Source: Monoplex corrugatus (taxonomy: Eukaryota > Mollusca > Gastropoda > Littorinimorpha > Ranellidae). Taken from it: a stretch of 64,000 nucleotides of DNA. Each line of letters opens with the position of its first letter. The first letter of the stretch is position 1. A program made the translations under genes and the position numbers. Of this stretch, positions 44,041-56,739 are shown in pieces. Location of the stretch: positions 1,439,908-1,503,907 of the forward strand of contig JAPXFY010000031.1 of the NCBI GenBank assembly GCA_030674185.1, read 5' to 3'. The notes under the pieces were generated by a model. The model was not told where the DNA came from. It worked only from the letters and a program-made list of their open reading frames with translations, and made no database searches.

Positions 44041-47000
44041 GTCTGTGAAAACGTTGTGACACACGGAAGTACCACACACGCTACCACCAACAGTAGTTCC
44101 ACTGGTCCCGAGTACATTAGAGACAGGTGTCCAGGTGTAGACTACATCTTGAACCAGAACAAAACCAACATCACAACCCTACAGGTCAATCTCTCAAACT
44201 GCGGGGAGGGAAAAATGGCAAACGCTCTCAAACACCATAGAGTAGTGCATGGGATCTGTGCCAAGTCCGTTATTTTCTGTCTTATGCATGTAGAGGTGCC
44301 ACACAATATGTTTGTACGTGCACATGTTCAGTGGTTTTCCATCTGGTGTGATGATGCCATTAAAAGGGAGTCAAAAATATATGACGATAAGCCTTCAGCT
44401 TTGCTCTACCATCGGCAGTGCGATCGTCATTCTGTTAACGAAAGATATATTGAATCATCCACAAACCACATGTATATTGTGCACTATAACATTCCTCTGG
44501 TTAAAATAGAGATTGAAGAAATTCACTATCACAATTTCTTACAGTGAACTTATCAACACATTCAGGATATGTGATATTACCTATTCAAGGTTTGTCTGAC
44601 ACAGTTCCTCGTGATATTGGGAAGAACTGAAAGCACCCACTGGAAGTGTCATCATGGTCAGCTTTCAGGGAGCATCAAAGATACATGTTACCTGTACACA
44701 GAACTAATTTTCACAGAGACAAATACAAATCAACAAATTATCTTGCAGGTGTGTGATGAAAATAATTCTTCAACAGAAATCTTTCCAACCTCTTGCCTTC
44801 AGATACATGTTTGTATTCGAGACACAACAATGGCCATTGACAGTAGCAGGCTAAAAATATTATTTCTTTTCACATTGAGACTAAACAACCTCAACAGTTC
44901 CCCAGTGGTTTGTTCAACTGTTCTGTGGATCACTATTCCAGCTTTCAGCACCACCTGGACTGTAACCTGAAGATAGAGTGTGAAGATGGACAGGATGAAA
45001 CAGAACACTGCCCCTTCAGTAGTCCTGACTGTCAGGGTTTGGTGGCTTCACACAATAAATGTTTTCAAAAACTCACATTTGATATACCATTGACTCCAAG
45101 CCTAGGAAAAACTGAGTGTATGAATATAGGTGGAAGGACTGGCTTCAGTCAAAACCAGAAAAGAATACACGATTTCCTTCAGATTTTCAAAAACCTATGA
45201 AAGTTTTTTGTATTCTTAGGTTACTCTTCAGGTTGGAGCTCTGTGTTTTCATGTATAGTAAACTTCGTATGTGGTCTGACAACACCTTAATCTACAACGT
45301 GAAACATTTCAGGACTGCTGTTAAATATTATCCTTCAAGGACGGTCATGTCTATGTTATTTGGGTCAGTTATTAAATATCCAACTCCAATATCACGTAAT
45401 GAGTCATTGTACTGTGTGTGAAATAAAAGTACAGTCAGAAAACCTGCTTCCTGTCCAAATGATAAAGTTCCCTGTCTTACGTCCATCTCTGTCCACCTTC
45501 ACACAGACCCAGCAGGTCTTGTCTGATTGCCCAGATGGTCATGTGACACACTCATTTTTGTCATATGATTTAAAGAGTGAGTTTGGAAAAAATACGCACC
45601 ATCAGTTTTCATTGCATTGGAATATGAGTATCAATATGAACAAAGTACTAGTACCACCAGGAAAAAGTGCTTTAGTTACACTGGACATGTTTGTCTGTGA
45701 TGATGATATCACAACACTGCCTTACACCTTGGTGTGTGACTTCAAACACGACTGTCCAGATCACAGTGATGAGTCATTCTGTCAACATCCTTCATGCAGT
45801 GGTTTTCTGTGCACCAACGATCAGTGTGTTGAACAGTCAACGTTGTAGTGAACTGTCAGATTGTCTGGATGATTCTGATGAAAGTGACTGTGGCTTCACC
45901 TTCTCAGAGCCTCATAGAGAGGCAAACTGGAAGCAACGACTGTTCATTAACCTGGATGGCATCAGGTTACATTTACTCAGCAAGAAATGAATGCTAACTG
46001 AATTTGTCCTGAAACTCATTACTTATGTACAGAAGACTGGTTGTACTGTCTCCCTGTCTACACACGATGCAACGGATTTTCTGATTGTACATATGGTGAG
46101 GATGAACAAGACTGTGAGACATCACCTGTTCTGGTTTCTACCGTGTCTGGTTCCAAAGTTTGCATTCATGGAGATCATCTGTGTGATGGCTGGGGTCATG
46201 TCCACAGCGTGATGATGAATGGTTCTGTGACATGACCTGTCCTGATGGCTGTCACTGTCAAGGTCATTCTTTCTTGTGTCCCTTGGCTTTCTGTGCTGAC
46301 CTCTTTCTTTATCTACGGTACTTGGACGCTTCAAGGTCCGGGATGAAGCTTGCTGATTTCAGTGACAATGTACATCTTATTCGTCTGAGTCTTTCCTTTT
46401 GTTCTTTAGTTGATATATCAAGTGTGAAGCTCTCCGACTTACAGTTCCTTGATCTGACCTGCAACCAGCTAAAAACTCTTAATATGAAAGCGTTTCTTGA
46501 ACTAACAAATTTACAGATTTGATTTTATCAGGCAACCCTTTGACATCACTGAACAACAAAGCAAGTTTCTTTATCCACTATGCACTAAGAAAAATAGACA
46601 TGTCAAGAACACGTCTGCAGAACTTTAACACTGAATTGTTCCTGTACTTACCAGACGTAATACATATCAATCTATCGCATTCGGCCATAAGGACCATTGG
46701 ATCTGTTGGTTTAAAGACCATACCACAGTTAAACGAAATGGACATAAGAGGAAATCCAGTTCATGATTTTCCTCTGGATTTATTTTCCGGATTATGTGAT
46801 TTAAAGCGATTCTTTACTTCAAACTTTAGATTTTGTTGTAAGAATTATTTCCTAAAGAGTTGCGTACATTGGCATGTGTAGCACCACAACCTATTGTTTC
46901 ATCCTGTAAGTCGTTGTTAAAAACTGAACTCCACAAGGTTTACTTTTGGCTGATCAGCGTTATTGCCCTATCAGCAAATATGGTTTCCTTTGCACCTCAG

Positions 47001-47836
47001 GTCAGGGTAAGTAAAATGTTTAGAGGTACCTTTAATGTGTTTATTGCCATTTACGAACTGCAGATACACTTATGGGAATCCACGTGATCATAATTACAGT
47101 TGCTAATGAAATATTCCGTCAGACATACACCTACTCAGAAAAGACATGGACCAGCAGTGCCACTTGTAAAATAGCTGGTTTTCTGTCCTTTCTGTCCAAT
47201 GAAATGTCAGTTTTGATCCTCTGGTTCATCACACTGGATCACATCATTGTCATTTGTTTCCCCTTTACGACATGGATATTCAATCGACATCTGATAACTG
47301 CAGCTTGTACAGTGACCTGGTGTGTTGGATTTTTGTTGTCTGTGATACCTTTTCTTCCTGGACTGTCACATTGGGGCCTTGATGGCCAGTCTGGTCTGTG
47401 TCATCTGGCTCTGTCTGACAGTAACTCCAAAGAAGAGTTCAGGTGGTTCACAGTCACTATCGTGTTTAACTGTTTCCTATGCTCCATGGTGGTTGTTGGT
47501 CAACTCATCATTTACAGACGAACGCCAATCCATCTGATCTTAATTGATCCCACAAAAAAATTGGTTTACTCTTCAGTCCATCTGTTGATAAAAGTGGCTG
47601 TAACAGATGCTATGTGCTGGTTGTCCCTCGTCTGACCAGTATGATAACCTTAGATGGTGCATTAGACAAGGTTCATGTGACCATGGTTGTGTTCATGTTA
47701 CCAGCTCAACTCTGCACTCAACCCACTGCTGTACATATGGACTGTTGTAATGCATCAACGACAAATGGCACAGGACGATAGACTGTTACGAATGTTAAAG
47801 ACACGACTGTCACTGCAAAAGAAATATATTGCATGA
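44041..47836 (+). pseudogene. GRL101-type LDLa/lectin/LRR GPCR, broken copy 1
   Basis: Pieces follow the order of the better copy at 56.7-60.4 kb. They start at an acceptor-like TGTCTGCTGCCAG with a region holding paired cysteines (RDRCPGVDYIL, LSNCGEG), then a CUB-like stretch. Next: LDLa (FNCSVDHYSSF ... DGQDETEHC), lectin-like start (CQGLVASHNKCF, CMNIGG), and further LDLa (YTLVCDFKHDCPDHSDESFC, YTRCNGFSDCTYGEDEQDC, CIHGDHLCDGW). The LRR block follows (CPDGCHCQGHSFLC, LQFLDLTCNQLKTL, MDIRGNPV). Then 7TM: ADTLMGIHVIIITVA (TM2), SNEMSVLILWFITLDHIIVI (TM3, DRY changed to DHI), VTIVFNCFLCSMVVV (TM5) and LNSALNPLLYIW (TM7, NPxxY kept). Stop TGA at 47,834-47,836. About a dozen frame breaks occur; some sit in homopolymers (e.g. 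near 46,520), but their number suggests a pseudogene. Confidence 0.85.
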
Positions 47837-49585
47837 TCAAAAGATCAACCGACAATTCTGGTGAAAACCCTGTCATGAATACAGCCTGCGCAACCTCCAC
47901 GGCCAATAGAATTTGGCTGATTTGCATGAACTGAAAGGGGCATTTTACTTAAACTCTAATGTCTTCAAAACCATTTCTAACAAGATACAAAAACAAACAT
48001 TATTAGCAAATCAGAAGCATTTATATTAAAATCTAAAGTTCAAAATACATACACGACATCCACATTTTCAACAAAGGATCAATCTGACTGAAGTACAGTC
48101 AATGTTGCTCAACTATAAAAGATAAATGCACAAACTTAGACAACAAATCTATATCTCGAGGGCTGCCATTTTGAAAAGGTCAGAGTTACACTCACTTGAA
48201 ACGTTTGGAAGCTCATAAAAAAATCAGATCGTCATGCAAAATGTTCACAATTTGGTGAGAATGTAGAAAATCCAGTTTACACGTATACATCACAAAATGG
48301 TTGCCACTTATAAATCGATAGTCCGTTGTTGCTTAACTTTTGTTTTAGAAAGAGGACAGAGGTTTTGAGCAACAAGGGAAACTGTCAGTTTTTCCAGTTT
48401 TGCATGAAAGGAGACTCCAAGAATACAGACACAAGTTTAGGCAACAACCCTATATTTACTCAATAGCCCGTTGTACCATATCATGATGAACACATAAGCT
48501 GTTGTTCAAACAAAAATATTGCGTGCGATCTATAAGATAATCTGACCAAAAACAATTACTCTGTGCACAGTGAAGTTCGCAGGCAAAAAAACATACGACA
48601 CAGCGATAGCCCAGTGTTGCACGCACAAGCACAGCAGCTGAGCCAAGTCTTTCAGGGGTAAAAACAGTTTATCTGAGAAGTATTCCAGTGTTACCTGAAC
48701 AAATACAGAACAACAGATGGTTTTAGTGTAGTGCAACAGCTTCAGAATGACAATGTTTGTTTGTAGGTTGATAATATTAGGCAAAAAATGCCAAATAGTG
48801 GCCTTCTTAAAACAGTATTCCAGTTTTATCATTATTTCTCTAATGTTTTCGCACATTTGGGCACTGCTTATTGTGAAAGTAAAGGCTCCTCCTGTACAAG
48901 GCAACTTTCGAAACTTATCTGCTGTCTGTCATCATGTCTGCAAATGTTTTCTTCTTCTTAATCTGGGCCAAATCAGCTATATGTTGCTGTTTTTTTCTTT
49001 TCCTCAAATTTGGCCTTTGTTTCTCCAAGATCGTGAACAAGGGACACTGATTCAATAAGTGGATTATGATGTATAATAATCACATTATCGGTAAAAGATA
49101 TGTATTCATTGCTCACATTTTAAGTGGATTACTTTGAAATAAGCAAACCCATGAAAAGCCAGACAAGTGGTAATATAGATTCTAACCATGGCCTCTGTTT
49201 GAAAGGAGGTTTAAATTCATAAAAAGAAAAAAAATCACATACCTTTTTGCGGTGAAGAACAGCACGTTAATACTTGCACACAACTTATAGCACACAAATT
49301 CTCAAAGCAGTAATGAAAATGTTCACAAGTATTTAGTCACACAGATCAATGCAGAGTCGAAAAATATCAAGAAACCTTCCATTAAGTTACAAACCCATTT
49401 TTATTGTTTATATGCATGTGATTCGAGATTAAGGAAAAGCACAACGAAGATGTGAGACACACGGATCATCAGTGATAGAGTATCCAGACTCAAACAGCAG
49501 AACATCAGAAAGTACCGCAAGAAATCTACTGATGTTCATTATGTCATCCTTTGCACTCCTCTGTACTCATCACAGAACAGCCAAT
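47837..49585. other. Unassigned intergenic DNA
   Basis: AT-rich, no gene recognised; a 124-codon minus-strand frame at 48,530-48,904 has no recognisable domain. Confidence 0.45.
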
Positions 49586-49589
49586 GTAT

Positions 49590-50930
49590 TGGATCACACA
49601 AACTAATTATCACAGATCACCAAGCCAGTCAGTGATGTGTGCTTGTCCCCAGACCATTCTAATCATTGTTGGTATAATCCTGATTTTCTGTGATGTCAAC
49701 TTCACAACAGCAGCTGAACTGGACAAATTTTGGTAGAATTCTTGGTGATATGTTTTGGTATGACGCCTGCATTGAACAGCTCAAGCAAGTCCTTTGTCTT
49801 TATTTGTTACACCTCCAGTCCACTGGTGAATAACAAAGGTTGGGTTGCAGTTACAATCTGAGGATGTCCAGGGCATACACAATCCTTCTGTCTCTCATAG
49901 TTTCAAATTGATAAAATGTTTCAAAAATTCCATGTCTTTCCTCATGATGAATTTTCTCTGTACAGTGCAGTTTACTCTTGCTGGAATCAACATCTTCCAT
50001 AGTTTTTGCATCTGTGAGTTTGCATCTGTTGCTTTTGTGCTGCTGTCCCTTGAGTTTCAACACTGCTCCGATTATTCATTCGTCTTCCAGTTGTCAGGGT
50101 GAGCTGTTCTTTTCCTTCTGCATCTCTTTTCGGGCAGTGTACACACACACTGAGGATAACGGTTGAGTTGGAACCTGTATTTTCTGTATCGTGTACATCC
50201 AGGACGCACATGGAGTTAGGGCTGATGTGAGGTAGCTTGGTCACCTCTAACTTCACATTCTGCAGCTAGGGGTGATTGAGGCTCCTGAAGTGTCATGGCT
50301 GAATGTCACAATATTCAGAACCAGGAGATTCTGCAGCACAGACCTGGTCACCGAGGAACTCCTGTAGGGGAGCTTCATGCATGGTAGAGGCTGTGTCCCC
50401 AAATTCCATGTAGATATTACGTTTGTTGATCAAGCAGCCATCGTAATGATCAGGCTGACCCCTTGATGCCAGAAATGTCAGGCAGATGGTGTTGAAGCTG
50501 TGGAAAGTCTGCCCATGTCGTAAGATGGGGGTGATGTCCCAGTGTGGTGTCCCAAGCCTGCTGTAATATATCTTCACTCATCTGTTGATATAAATAACCA
50601 GTGCCAAAGGAAACATGTCACCAGCACTGAGATTCTTGTATGCATTGTCTCTAAGTTCTTCCATACTAACAAGAGTTTAGTGCCGTTTTTCTACTTCGTC
50701 TGCTGCTCCTTGAAAAGAAATTCCACGTAATGATCGATGTTGTTCTCCATCTGACGACAGAGGCCTTGTCGTAGTCACACACAGTCATGCCTGATGACAC
50801 GTAGATATTCAGCAACTAAATAAAGCAATGATTCAGGAGCTTGTTCACCCTTTTGTCAAGTAGTTTGGTAGTACTCTGGTGCAGGGAATGTATTCTCTGA
50901 CTTTCTCTGACTGCTGAACTCAATGGATCA
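49590..50930 (-). pseudogene. Unidentified minus-strand coding-like region
   Basis: Minus-strand frames of 62-94 codons join plausibly when frame breaks are allowed. TVCDYDKASVVRWRTTSI is followed by an IYYSRLGTPHWDI stretch (50,577-50,293) with NTICLTFLASRG, HYDGCLINKRNIYMEFGD and PGSEYC. Then comes KLEVTKLPHISPNSMCVLDV (50,256-49,987) with further Cys pairs. Composition is protein-like with spaced cysteines and could be an extracellular CUB-like domain, possibly a relic of a third receptor of the neighbouring type. No known motif confirms this. Confidence 0.35.
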
Positions 50931-50994
50931 TCAATCTGCTTCTCTACAACATATAATTCACATGGACACTGTAGTCTGTGCATTTATGCAGAGC

Positions 50995-51073
50995 ATCTCT
51001 CTCTCTCTCTCTCACACACATACACACACACACAACACACGTACACACACATACATACGCACACATACAAAGT

Positions 51074-51117
<44 letters not shown>

Positions 51118-51200
51118 AGCACACACGCACATATACACATACACACACATACAAGCACACACACACGCACGCACGCACACATATACACACACTTTTATCC
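50995..51200. repeat. CT/CA microsatellite
   Basis: CT run then interrupted CA runs. Confidence 0.93.
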
Positions 51201-51880
51201 ATCCACACAGAACAGACGTATGCAAGCATTTAACCAGCAAGCAAGCATACATGTATGCATACATACATAAACAGATGGAGAGACAAAGTGACAAACAAAA
51301 TGAAACACAGACAAGACAAAGAGATGTTTCCACTATATGGAAATCTCAAACAAAGCAATAAAGATGTATGATGTAATGCAAAGAAAAGAAAAAAAAAGAA
51401 AGAAACAATGATTCAGGAGGTTGGTTGAAAACTTCCACTGATAATAAAGACATACTCACTTGTGTCACAAGAAAATGTCATCTACATCGGACCAACATTC
51501 GTCATCCATCATGATCAGTGTCCTAAGGCAAAGAAAAGGAAAAAATGTATTCAGTGATGATGATGATGACGATGATGATGATGATGATGATGATGGTGAT
51601 CCTAAAAATAATGCTGTTTATGGAATGTATTGTATCAGTATTAACGGATAATAAAAAAAAATCTATCAAACAAGATTCCTTATCATTTAAAGTCTATCAG
51701 ACTGCGTTGTTTTAATTATCAATTATATACTACAAGATTTCTCTAGACCTGAGATTATTTAGCTGTGCTGTGTTAAGAAGCACTTGTTGCTAAGTTCTGT
51801 GTAATGATTATGTCCACAAAAGATTTCACGTTTATTGAAGAGAAATGAGAACACAAAAGAATTATTCTTGTCCTCTAAAT
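51201..51880. other. Unassigned spacer
   Basis: Includes a GAT run at 51,556-51,600. No gene. Confidence 0.5.
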
Positions 51881-51884
51881 TAAA

Positions 51885-52080
51885 GAATCGCCTAGGTTCG
51901 ATCCCCGGCGTGGGAAAAAAAAATAGACAACAGCAGAAGGGCATCCAGGAGTCATGACCTGGATGTGGCCCGGCCCCCGAGAGTGTAAGGAATTCAGGGC
52001 CGAAACACTTGTCTAAAGGGGGTTACTTCTCTGAAGACCTGTTGTCTAGCTCTCCCTAGAGTTTCTTTCTATCTATCTAC
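51885..52080 (+). mobile_element. Possible tRNA-derived SINE fragment
   Basis: TAGGTTCGATCCCCGGCG (51,894-51,911) is a good tRNA-type B box followed by an A run. No A box or cloverleaf is found upstream, so it is not a tRNA gene. The downstream 150 bp (CATCCAGGAGTCATGACCTG onward) could be a SINE body. Confidence 0.4.
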
Positions 52081-52164
52081 ACTAAAGCAGAGTTTATGCA
52101 GAATGTTTTTATTTCTAATCTTACTACCGATATGTATATATACATATATATTTACTTTTACTTT

Positions 52165-54245
52165 ACTTTTTCCTTCCGCTTGTACCGGTGGGCGTCGCGG
52201 GGAGATACAGTCATCTGTCAGCATCAAGGTGGGTGGCCTGGAGAAGGGACATCTCGTGAGCTCTGAGGGTGTTTGCCACGGAGTCGCTCCATCGTCGTCT
52301 TGGTCTTCCTCTGGCTCTCCAGCCAGAGTATCTGGTGTTGTATGCCCGAAGAGCTGGATGGTTTAGGGGCATACGTGTGAGGTGTCCGAACCACTTGATC
52401 CTCATATGTTCGATGTGTTGTAGGATTGGTGTTGCTCCTACCATGTCTCGTATCACCTCATTTCTGATCTTGTCCCGCCTTGTCTTGTTTACTGCTTTCC
52501 TCAGGCATTTCATTTCATTGGTGACCAGTTTTCTCTCGAGGACTTTAGTTAGGGACCATGTCTGGCACTGGTATGTCAGCGTTGGTAGAAAAATGTTGTT
52601 GATGAGTTTCGCCTTAGTGCTGGTTGGAATGCCGGGGTGTTTCAGGAAAGGGGCAAGTTGGTAGCTGACTGCGTTGGCTTTCTGGTATCTAGTCTCGATT
52701 TCTCTGTCTAGTTTGCCATTTTCAGTGAAGATGCTACCCAGGTATTTAAATTCACTGGCTTGCTTCAACTGGGTTCCGTTGATGTTGATATCCAGTTTGT
52801 TTGGTCTCTTACTGACAGTCATGACCTCGGTCTTGCTGACGCTGATCTTCATGCCGTATGTCTCGCAGCTTTCATTGAGCTGGTCTGTGTGCTCCTGTAG
52901 CTGTATCTTGTCATTGTTCACCATTGCCTGGTCGTCCGCAATCATGAGTTCATTGAGTGCCTCAAGGTCTGGGTTTGCCTCCTTCGTAATCTGATCCATA
53001 TAGATCACGAAGAGAAGAGGGGAGAGATTACAGCCCTGCCTTACTCCCGATGTCACTGGGAACCAGTCAGATGTTCCACTGGCGGTGCGGACTGCACTCC
53101 TGCTGTTGGCGTAGATGGCCCGAATGTTCTCTAGCAGCTGGCCCTTGACGTCGTACTGCTCGAGGACCTTCCATAGCTTGTCTCTGTTGACTCGAGCAAA
53201 GGCCTTTTCTTGATCAACGAATACAAGATGGAGATCTCGGTCGTATTCGATCGCCCTCTCGCACAGTTGTCGGAGTGCAAAGATTGCATCGGTGCACCCT
53301 CTTCCTTTTCTGAAGCCAAATTGGGCGTCACTGGGGAGATGTTCTGTTTTTGCTCGAGTGCGTTGCTCCAGGATCTTTGCGTACATTTTCCCTACATGGC
53401 TGAGTAGTGATATGCCTCTGTAGGTACTGCAGTCTTTCTTGCTGCCCTTCTTCTTCCATATTGGCACCACTATTGCATTTTGCCAGTCTTCTGGTACTTT
53501 TCTCTCCTCCCAAGCTTTCTGAAAGATGGTGGTGAGCCACTGAATTCCGGTTTCACCACACACATGGATGGCTTCAGTTGTTATGCCGTCGTCTCCAGCT
53601 GCCTTGCCTTTAGGATTGGTCTTCACTGCTTTTCTTACTTCACTCTCTAGGATGGTAGGTTCTGAGTGGTCTGGGTGGCTGGGAGTGAACCGGGACTGTG
53701 TGTCTTGTGCCCGTACTCCTGATGGGTTGAGTAGGTTTTTGAAATAGTTTTCCCATCTCTTCACTATTTTCTCCTCTTCATGCAATGTTTCCCCGTTTGC
53801 ATCGTTGATGATAGTGGTTGGATCGAAAGGTTCATCTCGCACTCTCATCGCTTTCACACTCTTGTAAAACTCTCTTGGGGAAGCTTTACATGTTTCACAG
53901 AGTTTTTCACCATACTGGGTCCATGACTTTTCCTTTGCTGTTCTCACAACTTTCTTGCTGTGTCTTCTTGTAAGTCTGTACTTGATGTAGTCCTCTTCAT
54001 CCTTTGACTTGACCCAGATCTTGTATAGTTTCTTCTTTCCTTGATAGCATCCTTCACTTCTTTGTTCCACCAAGCTGTTGCCTTTCTGTTTCTTCCTCCT
54101 GTCTTCTTGGTGCCACAGGCTTCTTTTATAGTGTCCAGGAGGACTGTCTTGAAGATGCCCCAAGCTTCCTCTACGTTTAATAATGTAGGGTCACTAGAGT
54201 CCAATTTTTCACTGATGGTGCATCTGATCTGAGTCTGCACCTCTT
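52165..54245 (-). pseudogene. RTE-type LINE ORF2, 5'-truncated
   Basis: A 650-codon minus-strand frame (54,163-52,211) covers the linker, RT and C-terminus. Motifs: PKGKAAGDDGITTEAI, TYRGISLLSHVGKMYAK, FGFRKGRGCTDAIFALRQL, LVFVDQEKAFARV (first Asp kept, FD changed to FA), SGVRQGCNLSPLLFVIYMD, MIADDQAM (catalytic DD kept), SEFKYLGSIFTENGKLD, KWFGHLTRMP and GRPRRRWSD. Upstream, another frame (TLLNVEEAWGIFKT, TAWWNKEVKDAIKE) joins at about 54,040 after a one-base slip in an A/G-rich run. There is no endonuclease. The left side is the 3' end with AAAGTAAAGTAAAAG. It lies between the two receptor copies, opposite in orientation. Confidence 0.9.
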
Positions 54246-54515
54246 CGGTATATATATACATATATATATGTATACATGTATAACACACACACATATATAT
54301 ATATAAGTATGTATATATACATATATACATATATGTATACATACATGTGGATATGTGTGCATTTATATAATACAGGTTGTAATCTTACCAATACTTCTAC
54401 TACTACTACATCAAGAACAACTACTATTACTACTACTACTACTGCTACTACTACTATCTACTACTAATATCTACTACTACTATCTACTACTACTATCTAC
54501 TACTAATATCCTGTG
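54246..54515. repeat. (TA)n and (CTA)n tracts
   Basis: TATACA runs then ACTACTACT and ATCTACTACT units, at the 5' break of the LINE. Confidence 0.94.
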
Positions 54516-54851
54516 CGCTTTACACACACACAAAAACAAAAACAATGAATGAGTAATAAAATAAACAAATAATAACATTAATTAAAGCAAAATTACAGTC
54601 CACGTATAAGATAATACAGAGTAGTAAAATGTGTGACGTGTATTTACTTTGCATGAATACATGATGTGTGTTCAGTTGTGTTTACACATGAATTTATAGA
54701 AGAGAGAATGGAAAACAGGAAGAGAAGAAGGAAGCCAAAGAAGGAGTAAGGGGAGACAGACAGACAGACAGATAGACAGACAGACAGACACAGCAAGACA
54801 GACACAGAGAGACAGAGCTACAGACAGAGAGAGAGGGTGAGAGAGAGAGAG

Positions 54852-54904
<53 letters not shown>

Positions 54905-56510
54905 ACATACCAGACAAACTCCAAAATGTATGTCGGACACAGGCAAAATGAAGTCTTGAATTTAAGTTCTTTTCTGAAAATGGCTGAGAAGAGAATGAAT
55001 CAGTCTTTGGTGGAGCAAGGATAAAAAAAAAGACTGGAATGTGGGATATTTTAGTCTTTCTTTTTCTCATGGTGCCAAAGGCAGTCCATGCAGAGCCAGA
55101 TATGCCTTTGTTTATAGATAAGTGGCTGGCCATTAGGGTTCACAGCCCAGGCAACAAGGCTTTTTATGCTATATGTCCCTTTTTGCAACAGAAGCTGCAC
55201 CTGCTGGCACTCTCCTTACAGTGAAAGCATGGTCTAACTCAGTAATAGACCTGTGTTGTCCAGAGAGCTCCTTATCCCTCAGTTGTCAATCTTCCAGGCA
55301 ACACTGGTTTTCAGTTCTGATAGTCTGTTGTTGCAGAAACTATTCCTTAGCTGTTGGTACTGAAGTGTGGGGGAAGAAGGCGGTATTTCACAGTGATCCA
55401 TTCTTCCCTGCAAAAAGCCTGTAAGCTTGTTTTGTACAACAACAGTTTTTATAGTAAAACTTTGAAATTTGATAAACAGCTTTTTGGCACTTGGTTATCA
55501 TGACTTTTATAGTAATATCTTCCACACATCAAAAACATTGAAAAATGCAATATTTTTTAGATAGACCGTTGTTGCTCTAAGGTACCGACACATAGGTTCA
55601 TGTTTATATTGCTTAAAGCTTAGCTGACTACCAGAGCCATATCAGGGCTAATACATAGGCAGGTCGTAGAAAAACCAATGTATATCAAAGAAGGAATTTA
55701 TCAAACCTCTTCTGAAACAAGGGATAGATATGGTAGCCATTTCTCTCTAAAAGTTTGCAAATTTCACCTCTGTTTTGCATTATATATTTATCTGTTTGGT
55801 GTTTTGGGTCAGATATCCTATAAAAGAATTGGTGTTTGGCAGCGGTTTTTTTTCTTCCCAAATTTGCTATTGTAAATATACATTTCTCCTAGAATTTTGT
55901 CGTTAATTGTAATATTGAATCAGTGCGTGCATTTTCATTAGCATCGATTAAAATTACATTTTTAGATAAATCTAATCTCAGCACAAGTGACACATGTTGA
56001 TTTCAACAATTCTTCTGTCAATTCCCAGAATCTGTTGACGTATCAACACTTTCAAAATATTTTATCAATGTTGTCCTTCGTTTCCGAACAGAAGTCACAG
56101 CAAATTTTATTTACAAGTTCCTTTTCTTTTACAATTACATTACTTCCCAGACTTCTATGCACAATGTGTATTTAAAGTTTTTAATTCACACTCTTGTAAT
56201 ATATGAATTTCATTTAATTCCTTTTCCCTTGGGCCATTTCTTCTCAATTTCTCTACTCGGAGTACAAAATTGAAAACGTATCGTCTGTAGATAACATCAT
56301 TGTATAGCTTGCTTCTTTTTGCACAGAGTAAATTGCAGTCTGTGCAGTGGGACTATCATTTTGCACAACCATGTGGTATGCAACTATATTTATACTGCAA
56401 TAATGTACTGACATGCCAGTCCTCCCCTCCCGCCCCCCCCCCCAAACTCTTTTTTTTCCTTAATATGAAGTGCAGCAAGTGTTCTTTGACCTCGATGTTT
56501 AAGCTATACA
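54516..56510. other. Unassigned upstream region of receptor copy 2
   Basis: A GACA/GA tract occupies 54,756-54,905. The rest is AT-rich with small open frames and no recognisable domain; a 5' exon could hide here. Confidence 0.45.
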
Positions 56511-56514
56511 AATG

Positions 56515-56544
56515 GTTACTATCATTATCATCATCATCAGCACT

Positions 56545-56594
<50 letters not shown>

Positions 56595-56598
56595 TGTT

Positions 56599-56631
<33 letters not shown>

Positions 56632-56735
56632 ATCATTATTATCATTATCATTATTGTTGTTGTTAAGTTATTCTTGTATTACTTTTATCATTACTATTGT
56701 TATTATAATTATTATCACTCTTATTATATGAACTA
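56515..56735. repeat. ATC/ATT trinucleotide tract
   Basis: About 75 bp of pure ATC then mixed ATT/ATC/GTT runs directly upstream of the receptor. Confidence 0.96.
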
Positions 56736-56739
56736 ATGC

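Noticed and set aside
48530..48904. 124-codon minus-strand frame
   Set aside because: AT-rich, no recognisable domain; length is not surprising in this composition.
51885..51925. tRNA gene
   Set aside because: Only a B box (GGTTCGATCC) is present; no acceptor stem, D arm or anticodon arm can be drawn.
52269..52994. Plus-strand frames across the 52-54 kb LINE
   Set aside because: Antisense shadows of the RT coding strand.
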